Position numbers and translations under genes: made by a program. Source: Gonocerus acuteangulatus (taxonomy: Eukaryota > Arthropoda > Insecta > Hemiptera > Coreidae). From it: a stretch of 64,000 nt of DNA. The stretch spans positions 88,248,285 to 88,312,284 of the forward strand of contig OX328126.1 of assembly GCA_946811695.1 (NCBI GenBank), given 5' to 3'. Each line of letters begins with the position of its first letter. Position 1 is the first letter of the stretch. The notes beneath the pieces were generated by a model. It saw only the letters and a program-made list of their open reading frames with translations. It had not been told where the DNA came from and did no database searches. This document shows positions 57,465-64,000 of this stretch, piece after piece.

Positions 57465-58106
57465 GTAGAAGATAAACAGTGGAAGATATTCATTGATTCA
57501 GGAAAAATCAGCTGTTTTATTTGTAAAGATCAACATTTGGCTGCTGTATGTCCCATAGGTTATAAGAAGAGGGCTGAAAATAACCAAGCGAACATTAATA
57601 CTAATCAAGGCTCATTTAAAGCTTTTAAAAATGAATCTACTTCCACCAACAAAGTCTCCATCGTCCATCAAGAACCAGATGATGTTATATCTACTTCTAG
57701 CAATACCGAACACAGCTTTACATCTTTCACAGTTCCGATTTTTGATTCAACAGACCGAAGCCTTTTATCCTTCGATAATAAATATCTAGATTTTCCTTCT
57801 TCTACAGGAAAGCAGAAATCAGATGGAAATGAAACTCCAACTGAGGATCTACAAAATGAACGTGAAAAAATTGACGAATTGCTGAGGTCTGCGGAAAACA
57901 TATTCCAAAGAATGGACAATTTAGAAAAGCTGACGTTATCCTTTTCCAATCCCAACATTCCCGTTGCAGCTGAGCCTCATCCACAACAAGATAAAGCTGC
58001 TAGTCTTGAAGAAAGGACGGGGACAGCAGAAGATGCGGAACAAGAGGACAAGAAAGTACCGACTCCTCGGAAGGGAGTATTGCCCAAGGAATACCAAATT
58101 ACCTAA
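57463..58106 (+). pseudogene. Retroelement ORF1/gag-like fragment with zinc knuckle
   Basis: The open frame continues from the (TA)n edge: WKIFIDSGKISCFICKDQHL then AAVCP. CX2CX3HX4C is a near-canonical zinc knuckle, as in LINE ORF1/gag RNA-binding proteins. The following about 180 residues are Ser/Thr/Asp/Glu-rich and probably disordered, with a helix-like stretch (LQNEREKIDELLRSAENIFQ) and a basic C-terminus. Truncated at the 5' side; no ATG. The specific element is not identified, and a host zinc-knuckle protein is less likely. Confidence 0.55.
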
Positions 58107-58182
58107 AACTCGAATTAAGAAATCTTCGGGAAAAATATCAGAACCTGGAGGACGTAAAGTAAACATTAAGAAGACTTAAGGC

Positions 58183-58398
58183 CGATTCACGCTAGACCGT
58201 GTCGGGTCTGAGCCGGGCCACGGCCGGGGCCCGGCCGGGACACGGTGAAACAATCACACCAGCATTTTCAATGGACTAGTTCACGCTACACCGGGCCGAG
58301 TCCGTGTTTTTTGCGTGTGATTGCTCCACCGTGTCTGGGCCGGGCCCCGGCCGCGGCCCGGCCAGCACCCGACACGGTCTAGCGTGAATCGATCTTTA
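58183..58398. mobile_element. GC-rich foldback MITE
   Basis: Perfect inverted ends GATTCACGCTAGACCGTGTC / GACACGGTCTAGCGTGAATC enclose a roughly 215-bp unit with GGGCCCGGCC-type internal repeats. Strikingly GC-rich in an AT-rich region. No target duplication resolved. Confidence 0.8.
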
Positions 58399-58690
58399 GA
58401 CAGTGTACTCTTTTGTGTATTTTCAAGAAATTATTTTCCATACAATGTTTTAACGTTGATAATAGCAAGCAATTAGTAAATAGCACAGCTGTAATTGCAG
58501 ATACTCCCAGATTCTAAACCTTTGCGTTAAATTCATTTTGTTTATGCTATATATAAGCTTTTGTATATTTAATTGCAATATTTTTTTATTTTGTGATGTT
58601 ATTCAAGTAACTGATTCTGATTTTGAAATCAGTTATTCAAATTACTGATATCCTAAAACTCAAATTTGTAATATTTTTTGTTTGTTTAAG
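58399..58690. other. AT-rich non-coding
   Basis: Short local repeats (ACTGATTCTGATTTTGAAAT) only. Confidence 0.4.
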
Positions 58691-58733
58691 AGCTTATAGT
58701 CTTAGTTACGGAGCTCTTCAATTAAATATATAG

Positions 58734-58778
<45 letters not shown>

Positions 58779-58808
58779 ATTTAAGAGCTCCTTAACTAAG
58801 ACTATAAG

Positions 58809-58811
<3 letters not shown>
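58691..58811. repeat. Hairpin with (TA)n loop
   Basis: AGCTTATAGTCTTAGTTACG ... (58691 on) pairs with AACTAAGACTATAAGCT (58795-58811); the loop is mostly (TA)n. Another (TA)n follows to 58855. Confidence 0.85.
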
Positions 58812-58855
<44 letters not shown>

Positions 58856-58858
<3 letters not shown>

Positions 58859-60130
58859 GGTGGTCCCGAAGTAAATCACCATACTTCGGCGAGGGGTGTG
58901 TACTCCGACTGAAGTGTAGTTAAAAGACACCAAGGAGAAATTTTTACTGGGATTATTTCCCTAGATACAGGCGTTTCCGTGTTGGTTTTGTCCGTGTATT
59001 TTTTGCGTTATTTGTCGTTCACGCCGTACGGAAAATTTAATTCTGATGACATTTTCAAAACTTGTATCAGATTTCCTATAAGAACTCAAGTAAGCTAATA
59101 AAAATTTCAAGTATGTCACTTTATTTCATGTGGTATGTACATTTACTATTTCATCTAAAGTGTTTCGTTATGATTTTTGTAGTAGTAATTTTATTCTATT
59201 TGCTGTATTTCATTAAGTTAATGATTAAAAGCCAAAATGTTTGTTTATTGATTTTTTTTTGTTTTAATTGGCCATAATTTTCCCATTCAAAGCATCCTTT
59301 TTTTGGCCTTCAACACTTACTAACAAATTAGCCATGGTAATAAAATAATGAAACTTTTCTCAATGTTCCAATCAACCAATCAAAAAAAATGTTCGTGCGG
59401 CGCGTGGAAAATTAAAAACCTTTATTTCGTGATAAGTTATTTCTTTGGGTGATTCCTGTGAATTTGTTTTGAGAAATCTTTGCACAAGGTATATGAGATC
59501 TGTTTAGGGTTGCCATCCTAAAGATGCTTTTCTTCTTATGAACGACGCCTACGGTGGCGCCGCCTACCACAACTGGGCGAACCACCCCCGGTCAAGTCGG
59601 GACAGTCAAGTAATCCATCTCGCTATTCAGAGTGCTCAAAGTATTTTTGTTCTCTTTCACCGGCTTTACTATATATACCATATATAGTAGGGCCGAGTAG
59701 TCAACTCAAACCACCGGGCCATGGAGGTGAGGAAGACACCATATGTTTGGAGTACCATATTTTAATCTCACAAGGCACCAGTCACCAGGTACCTATTTAA
59801 TATACCTAATTTCATGGATCTCCAGCAGCCCATCTTCATCACCAATTCATCAGCTCACCATTATTTCAACCTCAGCAGTCCCACAACTTTCAAAATTTCA
59901 TTAATCCATTAACCACCATTTGTTTCTGATTTTGGCAATTCCCCCCCCCCCCCCCACTCATCATCTTGTACTCAATAAATATAAATTATCAACTCATCAT
60001 TCATACAGTCCACTTATTTATCCAGCCCCACAAAATATTACTTCCACATCATACCATATAAAAAATGGTGGTGTGGCAATCTTTTTATACGAAATTTAAT
60101 GCGGATTTTTAAAATGTCATCAGAACTAAA
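58856..60130. mobile_element. Unclassified element or repeat block
   Basis: Begins GGGGTGGTCCCGAAGTAAAT directly after (TA)n, like the CAGGGTGTCCC-type termini. 59031-59060 (AAATTTAATTCTGATGACAT) reappears inverted at 60096-60125. A more GC-rich patch at 59545-59620 has no recognised product. The frame at 59062-59277 is hydrophobic low-complexity and not convincing. Confidence 0.3.
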
Positions 60131-60169
60131 TTTTCCACACACACATATATATTAAATATCGCTCCTTAC

Positions 60170-60405
60170 CATGTCACACTATCGAACATCAAAAAACTCG
60201 TTTTTCAGATTCGACACTTTGCTCTTCGATTGTGGTCGATAAGGATTGTCGAAAATTGTCACAACTCTAACCCCTTTATAATAGCCTTGAATGCTTTATA
60301 TAAAGTATCGAATAAGACCATTTTTCAATATATTACTTCGTCAATGGATAGAATATCTTCGTTCCCTAGTTTGCTCCGATTTCCATATTCGATAGTGCTA
60401 TGAAT
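60170..60405 (+). mobile_element. Family A internal segment
   Basis: Matches 34128-34375 and reverse-complement 6790-7018 throughout (CTAACCCCTTTATAATAGCC, CGAATAAGACCATTTTTCAA). Confidence 0.75.
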
Positions 60406-60499
60406 CTGATTGTCTTGATTCGAATAGTTTGGTTTATTTATTTTTTTTTTTTTCAATATTTCTGCTCAGATGTATGTTTTGTTTGAGATTTTTCAGTAG

Positions 60500-60845
60500 C
60501 AGATACAGAAAAAGATGTGATAATGATCATAATCACAGAAAGTTTATTACTTCAGTTGTAATTACAGAAAAAAAAATTGTGATTACAGTTGTAATCACAG
60601 AAAAATAGTTGTAAATACAGGCATAATCACAGAAGCAGCTTTGATTACAGTCGTAATTACAGAAAAATGTTGTGATTACGAGTGTAATTATAACCAAAGA
60701 TGTGATTTCAAGTGTAACCGTAATCGCTCTATTATTATACTACTCATATTATAATCGTAATTACAAACCGTATCTCCAAGGTTTGTGATTATATTCGGAA
60801 TCATAATGACATCTTGAAAGCGTGTGATTATAACCGTAACCGTAA
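60500..60845. repeat. Degenerate palindromic tandem repeat (TGTGATTACA units)
   Basis: Ten or more diverged units of about 25-30 bp, each an inverted pair such as GTGATTACAGTTGTAATCAC followed by AGAAAAA. Decay increases to the right. Confidence 0.75.
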
Positions 60846-60849
60846 TCGA

Positions 60850-60942
60850 TGAATGAATGAATGAAAAAAATACTTTATTCTGGAACTTCGTCCCATAAGA
60901 ATAAAAAATAAATACAAATGGTTGAATAAATAAATTTAACCT
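60850..60942 (-). mobile_element. CR1/Jockey-type LINE 3' end, second copy
   Basis: (TTCA)n, AATAAAG and GGGACGAAGTTCC hairpin as at 35058. The sequence continues at 61893-61925 (TACATAAAGAACAAACAAAA) after interruption by the P5 palindrome. Confidence 0.8.
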
Positions 60943-61053
60943 AAAAATATTATTATAATATAGTGATCCTATTTTTCCAATATATTCGTCTGTGGCAGAA
61001 GGTCAATTTTATAAAAACACTTACTTTCTTCTGTACTCTTTTATTAGGCTCTA

Positions 61054-61091
61054 CATGTTTCACGTCGTTGTGACGCCCCTTCAGGAGCACT
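61054..61091 (-). ncRNA. Hammerhead-like motif (P5 left arm)
   Basis: Minus strand: CTGAAGG core (last base G, expected A), stem CGTC/GACG, GAAACATGTAGAGCC. Confidence 0.5.
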
Positions 61092-61274
61092 TAGACTAAA
61101 TACAATAAAATATGGTTAAAGCCTATCCATTAGATAACCTTCCGCAGGTAGGGCCACGTCTGGACTGATAAGATCAATCATGTCTACTAGTTATCAGCTG
61201 TTTAAAATCGATAGCTTTAGGGTAAATGCCGATTTTCCAAAGGAAGTTTTTGTCATTTTATAAAATAATTCATT

Positions 61275-61441
61275 TTATGTCGTCTTGTTTATTAAATTAA
61301 AAAAAAATTTATCTAGGTATTTAATATCTGTTTTCTTGTTAACTGCCTTTTTCCTATTTTTAATTATGTGTATATTTTCCTTAATTTTTCGTTTTATGGG
61401 GTTTTTATCTTTATCTAATATCTTTACCGTGTCAAAATTAA
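61275..61441 (-). pseudogene. PLE endonuclease C-terminal tail, left arm
   Basis: Minus strand encodes FDTVKILDKDKNPIKRKIKE and on through INKTT-stop: the last about 55 residues after the GIY-YIG core, aligned with FDFENIRILGKERNRMKRKIKE at 3174-3599. Core residues are absent. Confidence 0.75.
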
Positions 61442-61464
61442 ATGTGTGGCTATATTGTATCGCA

Positions 61465-61628
61465 ATTTTGACACGGTAAAGGTATTAGATAAAGAGAAAA
61501 ACCCCATAAAACGAAAAATTAAGGAAAATATACACATAATTAAAAAGAGGGAAAAGGCCGTTAACAAGAAAACAGATATTAAATACCTGGATGAAATATT
61601 TTTTAATTTAATAAACAAGACGACATAA
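61465..61628 (+). pseudogene. PLE endonuclease C-terminal tail, right arm
   Basis: Plus strand encodes FDTVKVLDKEKNPIKRKIKE ... FNLINKTT-stop. Inverted partner of the left-arm copy with a few substitutions (for example KD/KE, NRK/KRE). Confidence 0.75.
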
Positions 61629-61772
61629 AATGAACTTTTTTAAAAAATGACAAAAACATCCTTTGGAAAATCGATATTTACCCTAAAGCTATCGATTTTA
61701 AACAGCTGGTAACTAGTAGACATGATTGATCTTATCAGCCCAGACATATTTTATTGTATTTAGTCTAAGTGC

Positions 61773-61808
61773 TCCTGAAGAGGCGTTACAACGACATGAA
61801 ACATGTAG
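61773..61808 (+). ncRNA. Hammerhead ribozyme-like motif (P5 right arm)
   Basis: CTGAAGA (61775-61781), weakened stem II, GAAACATGTAGAGCC (61798 on). Confidence 0.5.
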
Positions 61809-62041
61809 AGCCTAATAAAAGAGTACAGAAGAAAGTACGTGTTTTTATAAAATTGACCTTCTGCCACAGACGAATATATTGGAAAAATATTACTTAATAC
61901 ATAAAGAACAAACAAAAACGGAATTCGTGTAAATCAGGAATACATTTCCACATTAATACGATAACAGTTGATGGACAGGAATAAAACCTGTTTGGAATAT
62001 AATGAGTATATTGAACTCAACATCAGCGCGCGACTGAGCGA

Positions 62042-62114
62042 GGCCCTGTGGCGCAACGGATAACGCGTCTGACTACGGATCAGAAGATTCCAGGTTCGAA
62101 TCCTGGCAGGGTCG
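62042..62114 (+). tRNA. tRNA-Arg (ACG)
   Basis: Third identical 73-nt copy, anticodon ACG; terminator T-run at 62119-62126. The 3' flank (TTTCTGTATTCTCAACAATT) resembles that of 53390; the 5' flank differs. Confidence 0.95.
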
Positions 62115-62220
62115 GAAACTTTTTTTTATTTCTGTATTCTCAACAATTTATTGTCCAAGAGCTGGTAATGCACGTTTCATGAAGTGTTTTATACACCGTT
62201 AGTTATATAGCAATGAACAC

Positions 62221-62494
<274 letters not shown>

Positions 62495-62588
62495 TTTCGT
62501 TGCTGTAACCTTTGCATTAAAGTTGAATAAAAAAAGTGTCTACAACTGGCGTATTCCTTGCAGAACCAGCCTAACTCACACCTCTGTT

Positions 62589-63397
62589 CATATGGCAATG
62601 TATCTATAAGCAGCATATTGCAATGTATCTATAAGCAGCATATTGCAATGTATCTATAAGCAGCATATGGCGATGTATCTATAAGCAGCATATTGCAATG
62701 TATCTATAAGCAGCATATGGGGATGTATCTATAAGCAGCATATGGCAATGTATCTACAAGCAGCATATGGCGATGTATCTATAAGCAGCATATGGCAATG
62801 TATCTATAAGCAGCATATTGCAATGTATCTATAAGCAGCATATGGCGATGTATCTATAAGCAGCATATTGCAATGTATCTATAAGCAGCATATGGCGATG
62901 TATCTATAAGCAGCATATGGCAATGTATCTACAAGCAGCATATTGCAATGTATCTATATGCAGCATGTGGCGATGTATCTATAAGCAGCATGTGGCGATG
63001 TATCTATAAGCAGCATATGACAATGTAATCTATAAGCAGCATGTGGCGATGTATCTATAAGCAGCATATGACAATGTATCTATAAGCAGCATATGGCAAT
63101 GTATCTAAAAACAGCATATGGCAATGTATCTATAAGCAGCATATGGCAATGTATCTATAAGCAGCATATGACAATGTATCTATAAGCAGCATATGGCAAT
63201 GTATCTAAAAACAGCATATGGCAATGTATCTATAAGCAGCATATGACAATGTATCTATAAACAGTATGTGGCGATGTATCTATAAGCAGCATATGGCAAT
63301 GTATCTAAAAGCAGCATATGGCAATGTATCTAAAAGCAGCATATGGCAATGTATCTATAAGCAGCATATGACAATGTATCTACAAGCAGCATATGAC
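62589..63397. repeat. 25-bp minisatellite, about 32 copies
   Basis: Units of CATATGGCAATGTATCTATA plus AGCAG. Variants: TTG/TGG/TGA after CATA, GCAATG/GCGATG, CTATAAG/CTAAAAA/CTACAAG. One 1-bp insertion near 63028. Confidence 0.95.
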
Positions 63398-63483
63398 ACA
63401 GCCCGTTTTTTCAACTGATCATAGTTTCTTGAAAGAATATAACATTCATTGACAAAAATTCAACACAACTCTACTTGACCAGA

Positions 63484-64000
63484 ATGCCGATTTTCCAAAG
63501 GAAGTTTTTGTCATTTTATAAAATAATTCATTTTATGTCGTCTTGTTTATTAAATTAAAAAAAAATTTATCTAGGTATTTAATATCTGTTTTCTTGTTAA
63601 CTGCCTTTTTCCTATTTTTAATTATGTGTATATTTTCCTTAATTTTTCGTTTTATGGGGTTTTTATCTTTATCTAATATCTTTACCGTGTCAAAATTAAA
63701 TGTGTGGCTATATTGTATCGCAATTTTGACACGGTAAAGGTATTAGATAAAGAGAAAAACCCCATAAAACGAAAAATTAAGGAAAATATACACATAATTA
63801 AAAAGAGGGAAAAGGCCGTTAACAAGAAAACAGATATTAAATACCTGGATGAAATATTTTTTAATTTAATAAACAAGACGACATAAAATGAACTTTTTTA
63901 AAAAATGACAAAAACATCCTTTGGAAAATCGATATTTACCCTAAAGCTATCGATTTTAAACAGCTGGTAACTAGTAGACATGATTGATCTTATCAGCCCA
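63484..64000. mobile_element. P5 palindrome, second copy (cut by window end)
   Basis: Matches 61226-61742 with a constant offset of 2258 bp and no difference noticed, including both PLE protein tails (63533-63699 minus, 63723-63886 plus). It begins abruptly at ATGCCGATTTTCC, inside the left arm, so the hammerhead of that arm is missing here. Confidence 0.9.

Larger units (their letters stand above)
60953..61882 (+). mobile_element. Palindromic Penelope-like element, family P5
   Basis: 930 bp, inserted in a LINE 3' UTR with a 10-bp duplication AAAAATATTA at 60943-60952 and 61883-61892. The left end has an unpaired tail of about 24 nt (TTATAATATAGTGATCC). Both arms carry a hammerhead-like motif and the last about 55 codons of the GIY-YIG protein, facing each other head to head at about 61442-61465. 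Repeated at 63484-64000. Confidence 0.85.

Noticed and set aside
61285..61479. Hydrophobic 64-codon frames in the P5 palindrome
   Set aside because: They are antisense to the PLE endonuclease tails and appear only because those tails are Lys/Ile-rich.

Overview
The window looks like a repeat-dense stretch of an animal genome, most probably an arthropod and likely an insect. It is AT-rich with long (TA)n tracts. It has three near-identical nuclear tRNA-Arg(ACG) genes, each followed by a T-run terminator. It also holds spliced coding exons, tRNA-derived SINEs, LINE fragments, pogo, Tc1/mariner and hAT-type MITEs, and many Penelope-like (PLE) retroelement pieces. I cannot fix the species; a beetle is a guess. 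No bacterial-style operon, CRISPR array or rRNA is present.

Host genes are few. On the plus strand a signal-peptide exon (8658-8711) and a GC-richer exon (15046-15228) join in phase into a 78-residue candidate secreted peptide, with a 6.3-kb repeat-filled intron. On the minus strand two phase-0 exons (39268-39558, 37188-37295) encode the C-terminal 132 residues of a helical, probably secreted, apolipophorin-III-like protein; its 5' exon was not found. tRNA-Arg genes lie at 47742-47814 (-), 53390-53462 (+) and 62042-62114 (+).

Layout. 1-8.6 kb: AT-rich DNA with hammerhead/PLE repeats, SINEs and MITEs. 8.6-15.3 kb: the putative peptide gene, whose intron holds a pogo remnant, a hammerhead palindrome (9.85-10.65 kb) and a transposon enclosing 41 copies of a 66-bp satellite. 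16.2-34.1 kb: an uninterrupted 17.9-kb array of about 216 copies of an 83-bp satellite, with a visible 33-monomer higher-order duplication. 34-37 kb: LINE fragments and a PLE repeat. 37-40 kb: the helical-protein gene. 39.8-44 kb: nested inverted duplications up to 1 kb per arm. 44-52 kb: tandem and foldback elements, including a hammerhead palindrome that was itself split by a 3-kb composite insertion. 52-64 kb: LINE, Tc3-like and pogo fragments, palindromic tandem repeats, a 25-bp minisatellite, and a PLE palindrome present twice with no difference noticed.

The most coherent signal is a set of at least six families of hammerhead-ribozyme-like repeats (CTGANGA, stem II, GAAA). In five copies from four families the repeat unit is bounded by 10-14 bp target-site duplications. 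Four of those copies are palindromes, and each palindrome carries an unpaired extension of roughly 24-35 nt at one end. Two copies still encode the C-terminal GIY-YIG endonuclease end of a Penelope-like element. The window therefore seems to record repeated retroposition of palindromic, ribozyme-bearing PLE derivatives, with nested insertions that give a relative chronology.
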